A DNA stretch of 64,000 nt from the NCBI RefSeq assembly GCF_051020765.1, contig NW_027469329.1, positions 124,001 through 188,000 of the forward strand, written 5' to 3'. Positions 28,788-45,666 of the stretch are shown here, one piece after another. Under the pieces are notes generated by a model, which was not told the origin of the DNA, did no database searches, and saw only the letters and a program-made list of their open reading frames with translations. This DNA is from Lasioglossum baleicum (lineage: Eukaryota; Arthropoda; Insecta; Hymenoptera; Halictidae). Both the position numbers and the translations under genes were made by a program. The first letter of the stretch is position 1, and every line of letters starts with the position of its first letter.

Positions 28788-31700
28788 ATCGCATAACGCA
28801 TAACGTTCAATGAAAAAGTCATAACGCATAACGCATATCGCATAACCCGTAAAGCACAACGCATAACACATAACGCATAACGCATAACACATAACGCATA
28901 ACGCATAACGTATAACGCTTAACGCATAACGCATAACACATAACGCATAACGCATAACGTATAACGCTTAACGCATAACGCATAACACATAACGCATAAC
29001 GCATAACGCATAACGCATAACGCATAACGCATAACGCATAACGCGTAACGCGTAACGCGTAACGCATAACGCATAACGCATAACGCATAACGCATAACGC
29101 ATAACGCATAACGCATAACGCATAACGCATAACGCATAACGCATAACGCATAACGCATAACGCATAACCCATAACGCATAACGCATAACCCATAACGAAT
29201 AACGAATAACGCATAATGCATAACGCATAACGCTTAACGCATGACGCATATCGCATAACGCATAACGCATAACGCATAACGCATAACGGATAACGCATAA
29301 CGCATAACGCATAACGCATAACGCATAACGCATAACGCATAACGCATAACGCATAACGCATAACGCATAACGCATAACGCATAACGCATAACGCATAACG
29401 CATAACGCATAACGCATAACGCATAACGCATAACGCATATCGCATAACGCATAACGTTCAATGAAAAAGTCATAACGCATAACGCATATCGCATAACCCG
29501 TAAAGCACAACGCATAACACATAACGCATAACGCATAACACATAACGCATAACGCATAACGTATAACGCTTAACGCATAACGCATAACACATAACGCATA
29601 ACGCATAACGTATAACGCTTAACGCATAACGCATAACACATAACGCATAACGCATAACGCATAACGCATAACGCATAACGCATAACGCATAACGCGTAAC
29701 GCGTAACGCGTAACGCATAACGCATAACGCATAACGCATAACGCATAACGCATAACGCATAACGCATAACGCATAACGCATAACGCATAACGCATAACGC
29801 ATAACGCATAACGCATAACGCATAACGCATAACGCATAACGCATAACGCATAACCCATAACGCATAACGCATAACCCATAACGAATAACGGATAACGCAT
29901 AATGCATAACGCATAACGCTTAACGCATGACGCATATCGCATAACGCATAACGCATAACGCATAACGCATAACGGATAACGCATAACGCATAACGCATAA
30001 CGCATAACGCATAACGCATAACGCATAACGCGTAACGCGTAACGCATAACGCATAACGCATAACGCATAACGCATAACGCATAACGCATAACGCATAACG
30101 CATAACGCGTAACGCATAACGGATAACGCATAACGCATAACGCATAACGCATAACGCATAACGCATAACGCATAACGCATAACGCATAACGCATAACGCA
30201 TAACGCATAACGCATAACGCATAACGCATAACGCATAACGCATAACGCATAACGCATAACGCATAACGCATAACGCATAACGCATAACGCATTACGCATA
30301 ACGCATAACGCATAACGCATAACGCATAACGCATAACGCATAACGCATAACGCATATCGCATAACGCATAACGTTCAATGAAAAAGTCATAACGCATAAC
30401 GCATATCGCATAACCCGTAAAGCACAACGCATAACACATAACGCATAACGCATAACGCATAACGCATAACGCATAACGCATAACGCATAACGCATAACGC
30501 ATAACGCATAACCCATAACGCATAACGCATAACCCATAACGAATAACGGATAACGCATAATGCATAACGCATAACGCTTAACGCATGACGCATATCGCAT
30601 AACGCATAACGCATAACGCATAACGCATAACGCATAACGGATAACGCATAACGCATAACGCATAACGCATAACGCATAACGCATAACGCATAACGCGTAA
30701 CGCGTAACGCATAACGCATAACGCATAACGCATAACGCATAACGCATAACGCATAACGCATAACGCATAACGCATAACGCGTAACGCATAACGGATAACG
30801 CATAACGCATAACGCATAACGCATAACGCATAACGCATAACGCATAACGCATAACGCATAACGCATAACGCATAACGCATAACGCATAACGCATAACGCA
30901 TAACGCATAACGCATAACGCATAACGCATAACGCATAACGCATTACGCATAACGCATAACGCATAACGCATAACGCATAACGCATAACGCATAACGCATA
31001 ACGCATAACGCATAACGCATAACGCATAACGCATAACGCATAACGCATAACGCATAACGCGTAACGCATAACGGATAACGCATAACGCATAACGCATAAC
31101 GCATAACGCATAACGCATAACGCATAACGCATAACGCATAACGCATAACGCATAACGCATAACGCATAACGCATAACGCATAACGCATAACGCATAACGC
31201 ATAACGCATAACGCATAACGCATAACGCATAACGCATAACGCATAACGCATAACGCATAACGCATAACGCATAACGCATAACGCATAACGCATAACGCAT
31301 AACGCATAACGCATAACGCATAACGCATAACGCATAACGCATAACGCATAACGCATAACGCATAACGCATAACGCATAACGCATAACGCATAACGCATAA
31401 CGCATAACGCATAACGCATAACGCATAACGCATAACGCATAACGCATAACGCATAACGCATAACGCATAACGCATAACGCATATCGCATAACGCATAACG
31501 TTCAATGAAAAAGTCATAACGCATAACGCATATCGCATAACCCGTAAAGCACAACGCATAACACATAACGCATAACGCATAACACATAACGCATAACGCA
31601 TAACGTATAACGCTTAACGCATAACGCATAACACATAACGCATAACGCATAACGTATAACGCTTAACGCATAACGCATAACGCATAACGCATAACGCATA

Positions 31701-34430
31701 ACGCATAACGCATAACGCATAACGCATAACGCATAACGCGTAACGCGTAACGCGTAACGCATAACGCATAACGCATAACGCATAACGCATAACGCATAAC
31801 GCATAACGCATAACGCATAACGCATAACGCATAACGCATAACGCATAACGCATAACGCATAACGCATAACGCATAACGCATAACGCATAACGCATAACCC
31901 ATAACGCATAACGCATAACCCATAACGAATAACGCATAACGCATAATGCATAACGCATAACGCTTAACGCATGACGCATATCGCATAACGCATAACGCAT
32001 AACGCATAACGCATAACGCATAACGGATAACGCATAACGCATAACGCATAACGCATAACGCATAACGCATAACGCATAACGCATAACGCATAACGCATAA
32101 CGCATAACGCATAACGCATAACGCATAACGCATAACGCATAACGCATAACGCATAACGCATATCGCATAACGCATAACGTTCAATGAAAAAGTCATAACG
32201 CATAACGCATATCGCATAACCCGTAAAGCACAACGCATAACACATAACGCATAACGCATAACACATAACGCATAACGCATAACGTATAACGCTTAACGCA
32301 TAACGCATAACACATAACGCATAACGCATAACGTATAACGCTTAACGCATAACGCATAACACATAACGCATAACGCATAACGCATAACGCATAACGCATA
32401 ACGCATAACGCATAACGCGTAACGCGTAACGCGTAACGCATAACGCATAACGCATAACCCATAACGCATAACGCATAACCCATAACGAATAACGGATAAC
32501 GCATAATGCATAACGCATAACGCTTAACGCATGACGCATATCGCATAACGCATAACGCATAACGCATAACGCATAACGCATAACGCATAACGCATAACGC
32601 ATAACGCATAACGCATAACGCATAACGCATAACGCATAACGCATAACGCATAACGCATAACGCATAACGCATAACGCATAACGCACATCGCATAACGCAT
32701 AACGCATAACGCATAACGCATAACGCATAACGCATAACGCATAACGAATAACGCATAACGCATAACGCATAACGCATAACGCATAACGCGTAACGCATAA
32801 CGCGTAACGCATAACGCATAACGCATAACGCATAACGCATAACGCATATCGCATAACGCATAACGCATAACGCATAACGCATAACGCATAACGCATAACG
32901 CATAACGCATAACGCATAACGCATAACGCATAACGCATAACGCATAACGCATAACGCATAACGCATAACGCATAACGCATAACGCATAACGCATAACGCA
33001 TAACGCATAACGCATAACGCATAACGCATAACGCATAACGCATATCGCATAACGCATAACGTTCAATGAAAAAGTCATAACGCATAACGCATATCGCATA
33101 ACCCGTAAAGCACAACGCATAACACATAACGCATAACGCATAACACATAACGCATAACGCATAACGTATAACGCTTAACGCATAACGCATAACACATAAC
33201 GCATAACGCATAACGTATAACGCTTAACGCATAACGCATAACACATAACGCATAACGCATAACGCATAACGCATAACGCATAACGCATAACGCATAACGC
33301 GTAACGCGTAACGCGTAACGCATAACGCATAACGCATAACGCATAACGCATAACGCATAACGCATAACGCATAACGCATAACGCATAACGCATAACGCAT
33401 AACGCATAACGCATAACGCATAACGCATAACGCATAACGCATAACGCATAACCCATAACGCATAACGCATAACCCATAACGAATAACGGATAACGCATAA
33501 TGCATAACGCATAACGCTTAACGCATGACGCATATCGCATAACGCATAACGCATAACGCATAACGCATAACGGATAACGCATAACGCATAACGCATAACG
33601 CATAACGCATAACGCATAACGCATAACGCATAACGCATAACGCATAACGCATAACGCATAACGCATAACGCATAACGCATAACGCATAACGCATATCGCA
33701 TAACGCATAACGTTCAATGAAAAAGTCATAACGCATAACGCATATCGCATAACCCGTAAAGCACAACGCATAACACATAACGCATAACGCATAACACATA
33801 ACGCATAACGCATAACGTATAACGCTTAACGCATAACGCATAACACATAACGCATAACGCATAACGTATAACGCTTAACGCATAACGCATAACACATAAC
33901 GCATAACGCATAACGCATAACGCATAACGCATAACGCATAACGCATAACGCGTAACGCGTAACGCGTAACGCATAACGCATAACGCATAACCCATAACGC
34001 ATAACGCATAACCCATAACGAATAACGGATAACGCATAATGCATAACGCATAACGCTTAACGCATGACGCATATCGCATAACGCATAACGCATAACGCAT
34101 AACGCATAACGCATAACGCATAACGCATAACGCATAACGCATAACGCATAACGCATAACGCATAACGCATAACGCATAACGCATAACGCATAACGCATAA
34201 CGCATAACGCATAACGCATAACGCATAACGCACATCGCATAACGCATAACGCATAACGCATAACGCATAACGCATAACGCATAACGCATAACGAATAACG
34301 CATAACGCATAACGCATAACGCATAACGCATAACGCGTAACGCATAACGCGTAACGCATAACGCATAACGCATAACGCATAACGCATAACGCATATCGCA
34401 TAACGCATAACGCATAACGCATAACGCATA
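28788..34430. repeat. Domain D: F3 (class c) higher-order repeats
   Basis: Class c boxes start at 28806, 29457, 30374, 31501, 32180, 33062 and 33713 (spacings 651, 917, 1127, 679, 882 and 651 bp, all multiples of 7). Two modules (after 32180 and after 33713) carry an F2-like insert with CACATCG at 32684 and 34231, followed by AATAACG and CGTAACG units. M motifs are absent until 34511, just beyond the domain. Confidence 0.82.
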
Positions 34431-36764
34431 ACGCATAACGCATAACGCATAACGAATAACGCATAACGCATAAAGCATAACGCTTAACGAATGACGCATA
34501 ACGCATAACGCATGACACATTACTCATAACGCATTACGCATAACGCATAACGCATAACGCATAACGGATAACGCATAATGCATAACGCATAACGCTTAAC
34601 GCATGACGCATATCGCATAACGCATAACGCATAACGCATAACGGATAACGCATAACGCATAATGCATAACGCATAACGCATAACGCATAACGCATAACGC
34701 ATAACGCATAACGCATAACGCATAACGCATAACGCATAACCCATAACGAATAACGCATAACGCTCAATGGAAAAGTCATAACCCATAACGCATAACGCAT
34801 AACGCATAACGCATAACGCATGACGCATAACGCATAACGCATAACGCATAACCCATAACGCATAACGCATAACGCATAACGCATAACGCATAACGCATAA
34901 CGCATAACCCATAACGCATAACGCATAACGCATAACGCATAACGCATAACGCATAACGCATAACGCATAACGCATAACGCATAACGCATAACGCATAACG
35001 AATAACGCATAACGCATAACGCATAACGCATAACGCATAACGCATAACGCATAACGCATAACGCATAACGCATAACGCATAACGCATAACGCATAACGCA
35101 TAACGCATAACGCATAACGCATAACACATAACGCATAACGCATAACGTATAATGCTTAACGCATAACGCATAACACATAACGCATAACGCATAACGCATA
35201 ACACATAACGCATAACGCATAACGCGTAACGCGTAACGCATAATGCATAACGCATAACGCTTAACGCATGACGCATATCGCATAACGCATAACGCATAAC
35301 GCATAACGCATAACGGATAACGCATAACGCATAATGCATAACGCATAACGCATAACGCATAACGCATAACGCATAACGCATAACCCATAACGCATAACGC
35401 ATAACCCATAACGAATAACGCATAACGCTCAATGGAAAAGTCATAACGCATAACGCTCAATGAAAAAGTCATAATGCTTAACGCATAACGCATAACGCAT
35501 AACGCATAACGCATAACGCATAACGCATAACGCATAACGCATAACGCATAACGCATAACGCATAACGCATAACGCATAACGCATAACGCATAACGCATAA
35601 CGCATAACGCATAACGCATAACGCATAACGCATAACGCATAACGCATAACGCATAACGCATAACGCATAACGCATAACGCACATCGCATAACGCATAACG
35701 CATAACGCATAACGCATAACGCATAACGAATAACGCATAACGCATAACGCATAACGCATAACGCATAACGCATAACGCGTAACGCATAACGCGTAACGCA
35801 TAACGCATAACGCATAACGCATAACGCATAACGCATATCGCATAACGCATAACGCATAACGCATAACGCATAACGCATAACGCATAACGCATAACGAATA
35901 ACGCATAACGCATAAAGCATAACGCTTAACGAATAACGCATAACGCATAACGCATGACACATTACTCATAACGCATTACGCATAACGCATAACGCATAAC
36001 GGATAACGCATAATGCATAACGCATAACGCTTAACGCATGACGCATATCGCATAACGCATAACGCATAACGCATAACGGATAACGCATAACGCATAATGC
36101 ATAACGCATAACGCATAACGCATAACGCATAACGCATAACGCATAACGCATAACGCATAACGCATAACGCATAACGCATAACGCATAACGCATAACGCAT
36201 AACCCATAACGCATAACGCATAACCCATAACGAATAACGCATAACGCTCAATGGAAAAGTCATAACGCATAACGCTCAATGAAAAAGTCATAATGATTAA
36301 TGCTTAACGCATAACGCATAACGCATAACGCATAACGCATAACGCATAACGCATAACGCATAACGCAGAACGCATAACGCATAACGCATAACGCATAACG
36401 CATAACGCATAACGCATAACGCATAACGCATAACGCATAACGGATAACGCATAACGCATAACGCATAACGCATAACGCATAACGCATAACGCATAACGCA
36501 TAACGCATAACGCATAACGCATAACGCATAACGCATAACGCATAACGCATAACGCATAACGCAAAACGCATAATGCATAACGCATAACGCATAACGCATA
36601 ACGCATAACGCATAACGCATAACGCATAACGCATAACGCATAACCCATAACGCATAACGCATAACCCATAACGAATAACGCATAACGTTCAATGGAAAAG
36701 TCATAACGCATAACGCATAACGCATAACCCATAACGAATAACGCATAACGCTCAATGAAAAAGT
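34431..36764. repeat. Domain E: F2/M repeats with b/a box pairs
   Basis: M motifs start at 34511 and 35953. A lone b box at 34763 is followed by CATAACC; b/a pairs lie at 35428/35456 and 36247/36275, and the first d/a pair at 36688/36751. A TATAATG unit near 35148 and a CGTAACG pair near 35225 sit between the b boxes. The same order recurs at 54451-55192, 59281-60281 and 61626-62626, so this is one member of a dispersed composite HOR. The pair at 36275 is followed by an extra ATTAATG unit that I did not see elsewhere. Confidence 0.78.
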
Positions 36765-37716
36765 CATAATGCTTAACGCATAACGCATAACGCATAACGC
36801 ATAACGCATAACGCATAACGCATAACGCATGACGCATAACGCATAACGCATAACGCATAACGCATAACGCACATCGCATAACGCATAACGCATAACGCAT
36901 AACGCATAACGCATAACGCATAACGAATAACGCATAACGCATAACGCATAACGCATAACGCATAACGCATAACGCGTAACGCATAACGCGTAACGCATAA
37001 CGCATAACGCATAACGCATAACGCATAACGCATAACGCATAACGCATAACGCATAACGCATAACGCATAACGCATAACGCATAACGCATAACGCATAACG
37101 CATAACGCATAACGCATAACGCATAACGCATAACGCATAACGCGTAACGCGTAACGCGTAACGCGTAACGCATAACGCATAACGCATAACGCATAACGCA
37201 TAACGCATAACGCATAACGCATAACGCATAACGCATAACGCATAACGCATAACGCATAACGCATAACGCATAACGCATAACGCATAACGCATAACGCATA
37301 ACGCATAACGCATAACGCATAACGCATAACGCATAACGCATAACGCATAACGCATAACGCATAACGCATAACGCATAACGCATATCGCGTAACGCATAAC
37401 GTTCAATGAAAAAGTCATAACGCATAACGCATATCGCATAACCCGTAAAGCACAACGCATAACACATAACGCATAACGCATAACACATAACGCATAACGC
37501 ATAACGTATAACGCTTAACGCATAACGCATAACACATAACGCATAACGCATAACGTATAACGCTTAACGCATAACGCATAATACATAACGCATAACGCAT
37601 AACGCATAACGCATAACGCATAACGCATAACGCATAACGCGTAACGCGTAACGCGTAACGCATAACGCATAACGCATAACGCATAACGCATAACGCATAA
37701 CGAATAACGCATAATG

Positions 37717-37926
37717 CATAACGCATATCGCATAACCCGTAAAGCACAACGCATAACACATAACGCATAACGCATAACGCATAACGCATAACGCATAACG
37801 CATAACGCGTAACGCGTAACGCGTAACGCATAACGCATAACGCATAACGCATAACGCATAACGCATAACGAATAACGCATAACGCATAACGCATATCGCA
37901 TAACCCGTAAAGCACAACGCATAACA
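37717..37926. repeat. Two box-less F3 tails in tandem (168-bp repeat)
   Basis: CATATCG, CATAACC, CGTAAAG, CACAACG and CATAACA occur here twice with no TCAATG box upstream. CGTAAAG starts at 37738 and 37906, 168 bp (24 heptamers) apart, with three CGTAACG units between them. They are the only two of 41 CGTAAAG-CACAACG tails that lack a box. Confidence 0.82.
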
Positions 37927-38535
37927 CATAACGCATAACGCATAACACATAACGCATAACGCATAACGTATAACGCTTAACGCATAACGCATAACACATA
38001 ACGCATAACGCATAACGTATAACGCTTAACGCATAACGCATAATACATAACGCATAACGCATAACGCATAACGCATAACGCATAACGCATAACGCATAAC
38101 GCATAACGCATAACGCATAACGCATAACCCATAACGCATAACGCATAACCCATAACGAATAACGAATAACGCATAATGCATAACGCATAACGCTTAACGC
38201 ATGACGCATATCGCATAACGCATAACGCATAACGCATAACGCATAACGCATAACGCATAACGCATAACGCATAACGCATAACGCGTAACGCGTAACGCGT
38301 AACGCGTAACGCGTAACGCATAACGCATAACGCATAACGCATAACGCATAACGCATAACGCATAACGCATAACGCATAACGCATAACGCATAACGCATAA
38401 CGCATAACGCATAACGCATAACGCATAACGCATAACGCATAACGCATAACGCATAACGCATAACGCATAACGCATAACGCATAACGCATAACGCATAACG
38501 CATAACGCATAACGCATATCGCATAACGCATAACG

Positions 38536-41530
38536 TTCAATGAAAAAGTCATAACGCATAACGCATATCGCATAACCCGTAAAGCACAACGCATAACACA
38601 TAACGCATAACGCATAACACATAACGCATAACGCATAACGTATAACGCTTAACGCATAACGCATAACACATAACGCATAACGCATAACTTATAACGCTTA
38701 ACGCATAACGCATAACACATAACGCATAACGCATAACGCATAACGCATAACGCATAACGCATAACGCATAACGCGTAACGCGTAACGCGTAACGCATAAC
38801 GCATAACGCATAACGCATAACGCATAACGCATAACGCATAACGCATAACGCATAACGCATAACGCATAACGCATAACGCATAACGCATAACGCATAACGC
38901 ATAACGCATAACGCATAACGCAGAACGCATAACGCATAACGCATAACGCATAACGCATAACGCATAACGCATAACGCATAACGCATAACGCATAACGGAT
39001 AACGCATAACGCATAACGCATAACGCATAACGCATAACGCATAACGCATAACGCATAACGCATAACGCATAACGCATAACGCATAACGCATAACGCATAA
39101 CGCATAACGCATAACGCATAACGCATAACGCATAACGCATTACGCATGACGCATGACGCATAACGCATAACGAAAACGCATAACGCATAACGCATAACGC
39201 ATAACGCATAACGCATAACGCATAACGCATAACGCATAACGCATAACGCAAAACGCATAATGCATAACGCATAACGCATAACGCATAACGCATAACGCAT
39301 AACGCATAACGCATAACGCATAACGCATAACCCATAACGCATAACGCATAACCCATAACGAATAACGCATAACGTTCAATGGAAAAGTCATAACGCATAA
39401 CGCATAACGCATAACCCATAACGAATAACGCATAACGCTCAATGAAAAAGTCATAATGCTTAACGCATAACGCATAACGCATAACGCATAACGCATAACG
39501 CATAACGCATAACGCATGACGCATAACGCATAACGCATAACGCATAACGCATAACGCACATCGCATAACGCATAACGCATAACGCATAACGCATAACGCA
39601 TAACGCATAACGAATAACGCATAACGCATAACGCATAACGCATAACGCATAACGCATAACGCGTAACGCATAACGCGTAACGCATAACGCATAACGCATA
39701 ACGCATAACGCATAACGCATAACGCATAACGCATAACGCATAACGCATAACGCATAACGCATAACGCATAACGCATAACGCATAACGCATAACGCATAAC
39801 GCATAACGCATAACGCGTAACGCGTAACGCGTAACGCGTAACGCATAACGCATAACGCATAACGCATAACGCATAACGCATAACGCATAACGCATAACGC
39901 ATAACGCATAACGCATAACGCATAACGCATAACGCATAACGCATAACGCATAACGCATAACGCATAACGCATAACGCATAACGCATAACGCATAACGCAT
40001 AACGCATAACGCATAACGCATAACGCATAACGCATAACGCATAACGCATATCGCATAACGCATAACGTTCAATGAAAAAGTCATAACGCATAACGCATAT
40101 CGCATAACCCGTAAAGCACAACGCATAACACATAACGCATAACGCATAACACATAACGCATAACGCATAACGTATAACGCTTAACGCATAACGCATAACA
40201 CATAACGCATAACGCATAACGTATAACGCTTAACGCATAACGCATAACACATAACGCATAACGCATAACGCATAACGCATAACGCATAACGCATAACGCA
40301 TAACGCGTAACGCGTAACGCGTAACGCATAACGCATAACGCATAACGCATAACGCATAACGCATAACGCATAACGCATAACGCATAACGCATAACGCATA
40401 ACGCATAACGCATAACGCATAACGCATAACGCATAACGCATAACGCATAACGCATAACCCATAACGCATAACGCATAACCCATAACGAATAACGAATAAC
40501 GCATAATGCATAACGCATAACGCTTAACGCATGACGCATATCGCATAACGCATAACGCATAACGCATAACGCATAACGCATAACGCATAACGCATAACGC
40601 ATAACGCATAACGCGTAACGCGTAACGCGTAACGCGTAACGCATAGCGCATAACGCATAACGCATAACGCATAACGCATAACGCATAACGCATAACGCAT
40701 AACGCATAACGCATAACGCATAACGCATAACGCATAACGCATAACGCATAACGCATAACGCATAACGCATAACGCATAACGCATAACGCATAACGCATAA
40801 CGCATAACGCATAACGCATAACGCATAACGCATAACGCATAACGCATAACGCATATCGCATAACGCATAACGTTCAATGAAAAAGTCATAACGCATAACG
40901 CATATCGCATAACCCGTAAAGCACAACGCATAACACATAACGCATAACGCATAACACATAACGCATAACGCATAACGTATAACGCTTAACGCATAACGCA
41001 TAACACATAACGCATAACGCATAACGTATAACGCTTAACGCATAACGCATAACACATAACGCATAACGCATAACGCATAACGCATAACGCATAACGCATA
41101 ACGCATAACGCGTAACGCGTAACGCGTAACGCATAACGCATAACGCATAACGCATAACGCATAACGCATAACGCATAACGCATAACGCATAACGCATAAC
41201 GCATAACGCATAACGCATAACGCATAACGCATAACGCATAACGCATAACGCATAACCCATAACGCATAACGCATAACCCATAACGAATAACGAATAACGC
41301 ATAATGCATAACGCATAACGCTTAACGCATGACGCATATCGCATAACGCATAACGCATAACGCATAACGCATAACGGATAACGCATAACGCATAACGCAT
41401 AACGCATAACGCATAACGCATAACGCATAACGCATAACGCATAACGCATAACGCATAACGCATAACGCATAACGCATAACGCATAACGCATAACGCATAA
41501 CGCATAACGCATATCGCATAACGCATAACG
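38536..41530. repeat. Segmental duplication copy 1 (about 3 kb, F3 with d/a pair)
   Basis: Marker order is c box, CAGAACG (38921), GATAACG, CATTACG triplet, AAAACG slip, CAAAACG, d box, a box, CACATCG, c box 40068, c box 40873. The same order recurs at 47389-50397, shifted by about 8.85-8.90 kb. Offsets differ only by whole heptamers once the register slips are counted. One private change is CATAACT near 38684. Confidence 0.8.
39173..39178. repeat. Register slip 1: 6-bp unit AAAACG
   Basis: Units upstream start at positions equal to 1 mod 7; from 39179 they start at 0 mod 7. One base has been lost. CATTACG-CATGACG-CATGACG (39138) precedes it and CAAAACG-CATAATG follows. Confidence 0.9.
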
Positions 41531-44500
41531 TTCAATGAAAAAGTCATAACGCATAACGCATATCGCATAACCCGTAAAGCACAACGCATAACACATAACG
41601 CATAACGCATAACACATAACGCATAACGCATAACGTATAACGCTTAACGCATAACGCATAACACATAACGCATAACGCATAACGTATAACGCTTAACGCA
41701 TAACGCATAACACATAACGCATAACGCATAACGCATAACGCATAACGCATAACGCATAACGCATAACGCGTAACGCGTAACGCGTAACGCATAACGCATA
41801 ACGCATAACGCATAACGCATAACGCATAACGCATAACGCATAACGCATAACGCATAACGCATAACGCATAACGCATAACGCATAACGCATAACGCATAAC
41901 GCATAACGCATAACGCATAACGCATAACGCATAACGCATAACCCATAACGCATAACGCATAACCCATAACGAATAACGGATAACGCATAATGCATAACGC
42001 ATAACGCTTAACGCATGACGCATATCGCATAACGCATAACGCATAACGCATAACGCATAACGGATAACGCATAACGCATAACGCATAACGCATAACGCAT
42101 AACGCATAACGCATAACGCATAACGCGTAACGCGTAACGCATAACGCATAACGCATAACGCATAACGCATAACGCATAACGCATAACGCATAACGCATAA
42201 CGCGTAACGCATAACGGATAACGCATAACGCATAACGCATAACGCATAACGCATAACGCATAACGCATAACGCATAACGCATAACGCATAACGCATAACG
42301 CATAACGCATAACGCATAACGCATAACGCATAACGCATAACGCATAACGCATAACGCATAACGCATAACGCATATCGCATAACGCATAACGTTCAATGAA
42401 AAAGTCATAACGCATAACGCATATCGCATAACCCGTAAAGCACAACGCATAACACATAACGCATAACGCATAACGCATAACGCATAACGCATAACGCATA
42501 ACGCATAACGCATAACGCATAACGCATAACCCATAACGCATAACGCATAACCCATAACGAATAACGGATAACGCATAATGCATAACGCATAACGCTTAAC
42601 GCATGACGCATATCGCATAACGCATAACGCATAACGCATAACGCATAACGGATAACGCATAACGCATAACGCATAACGCATAACGCATAACGCATAACGC
42701 ATAACGCGTAACGCGTAACGCATAACGCATAACGCATAACGCATAACGCATAACGCGTAACGCGTAACGCATAACGCATAACGCATAACGCATAACGCAT
42801 AACGCATAACGCATAACGCATAACGCATAACGCATAACGCGTAACGCATAACGGATAACGCATAACGCATAACGCATAACGCATAACGCATAACGCATAA
42901 CGCATAACGCATAACGCATAACGCATAACGCATAACGCATAACGCATAACGCATAACGCATAACGCATAACGCATAACGCATAACGCATAACGCATAACG
43001 CATAACGCATTACGCATAACGCATAACGCATAACGCATAACGCATAACGCATAACGCATAACGCATAACGCATAACGCATAACGCATAACGCATAACGCA
43101 TAACGCATAACGCATAACGCATAACGCATAACGGATAACGCATAACGCATAACGCATAACGCATAACGCATAACGCATAACGCATAACGCATAACGCATA
43201 ACGCATAACGCATAACGCATAACGCATAACGCATAACGCATAACGCATAACGCATAACGCATAACGCATAACGCATAACGCATAACGCATAACGCATAAC
43301 GCATAACGCATAACGCATAACGCATAACGCATAACGCATAACGCATAACGCATAACGCATAACGCATAACGCATAACGCATAACGCATAACGCATAACGC
43401 ATAACGCATATCGCATAACGCATAACGTTCAATGAAAAAGTCATAACGCATAACGCATATCGCATAACCCGTAAAGCACAACGCATAACACATAACGCAT
43501 AACGCATAACACATAACGCATAACGCATAACGTATAACGCTTAACGCATAACGCATAACGCATAACGCATAACGCATAACGCATAACGCGTAACGCGTAA
43601 CGCGTAACGCATAACGCATAACGCATAACGCATAACGCATAACGCATAACGCATAACGCATAACGCATAACGCATAACGCATAACGCATAACGCATAACG
43701 CATAACGCATAACGCATAACGCATAACGCATAACGCATAACCCATAACGCATAACGCATAACCCATAACGAATAACGGATAACGCATAATGCATAACGCA
43801 TAACGCTTAACGCATGACGCATATCGCATAACGCATAACGCATAACGCATAACGCATAACGGATAACGCATAACGCATAACGCATAACGCATAACGCATA
43901 ACGCATAACGCATAACGCATAACGCATAACGCGTAACGCGTAACGCATAACGCATAACGCATAACGCATAACGCATAACGCATAACGCATAACGCATAAC
44001 GCATAACGCGTAACGCATAACGGATAACGCATAACGCATAACGCATAACGCATAACGCATAACGCATAACGCATAACGCATAACGCATAACGCATAACGC
44101 ATAACGCATAACGCATAACGCATAACGCATAACGCATAACGCATAACGCATAACGCATAACGCATAACGCATAACGCATAACGCATTACGCATAACGCAT
44201 AACGCATAACGCATAACGCATAACGCATAACGCATAACGCATAACGCATATCGCATAACGCATAACGTTCAATGAAAAAGTCATAACGCATAACGCATAT
44301 CGCATAACCCGTAAAGCACAACGCATAACACATAACGCATAACGCATAACGCATAACGCATAACGCATAACGCATAACGCATAACGCATAACGCATAACG
44401 CATAACGCATAACGCATAACGCATAACGCATAACGCATAACGCATAACGCATAACGCATAACGCATAACGCATAACGCATAACGCATAACGCATAACGCA

Positions 44501-45660
44501 TAACGCATAACGCATAACCCATAACGCATAACGCATAACCCATAACGAATAACGGATAACGCATAATGCATAACGCATAACGCTTAACGCATGACGCATA
44601 TCGCATAACGCATAACGGATAACGCATAACGCATAACGCATAACGCATAACGCATAACGCATAACGCATAACGCATAACGCGTAACGCGTAACGCATAAC
44701 GCATAACGCATAACGCATAACGCATAACGCATAACGCATAACGCATAACGCATAACGCGTAACGCATAACGGATAACGCATAACGCATAACGCATAACGC
44801 ATAACGCATAACGCATAACGCATAACGCATAACGCATAACGCATAACGCATAACGCATAACGCATAACGCATAACGCATAACGCATAACGCATAACGCAT
44901 AACGCATAACGCATAACGCATTACGCATAACGCATAACGCATAACGCATAACGCATAACGCATAACGCATAACGCATAACGCATATCGCATAACGCATAA
45001 CGTTCAATGAAAAAGTCATAACGCATAACGCATATCGCATAACCCGTAAAGCACAACGCATAACACATAACGCATAACGCATAACGCATAACGCATAACG
45101 CATAACGCATAACGCATAACGCATAACGCATAACGCATAACGCATAACGCATAACGCATAACGCATAACGCATAACGCATAACGCATAACGCATAACGCA
45201 TAACGCATAACGCATAACGCATAACGCATAACGCATAACGCATAACGCATAACGCATAACGCATAACGCATTACGCATAACGCATAACGCATAACGCATA
45301 ACGCATAACGCATAACGCATAACGCATAACGCATATCGCATAACGCATAACGTTCAATGAAAAAGTCATAACGCATAACGCATATCGCATAACCCGTAAA
45401 GCACAACGCATAACACATAACGCATAACGCATAACGCATAACGCATAACGCATAACGCATAACGCATAACGCATAACGCATAACGCATAACGCATAACGC
45501 ATAACGCATAACGCATAACGCATAACGCATAACGCATAACGCATAACGCATAACGCATAACGCATAACGCATAACGCATAACGCATAACGCATAACGCAT
45601 AACGCATAACGCATAACGCATAACGCATTACGCATGACGCATGACGCATAACGCATAACG

Positions 45661-45666
45661 AAAACG
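45661..45666. repeat. Register slip 2: 6-bp unit AAAACG
   Basis: Register moves from 0 to 6 mod 7. The flanking rare units are the same as at slip 1, so this is a copied lesion rather than an independent deletion. Confidence 0.9.
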
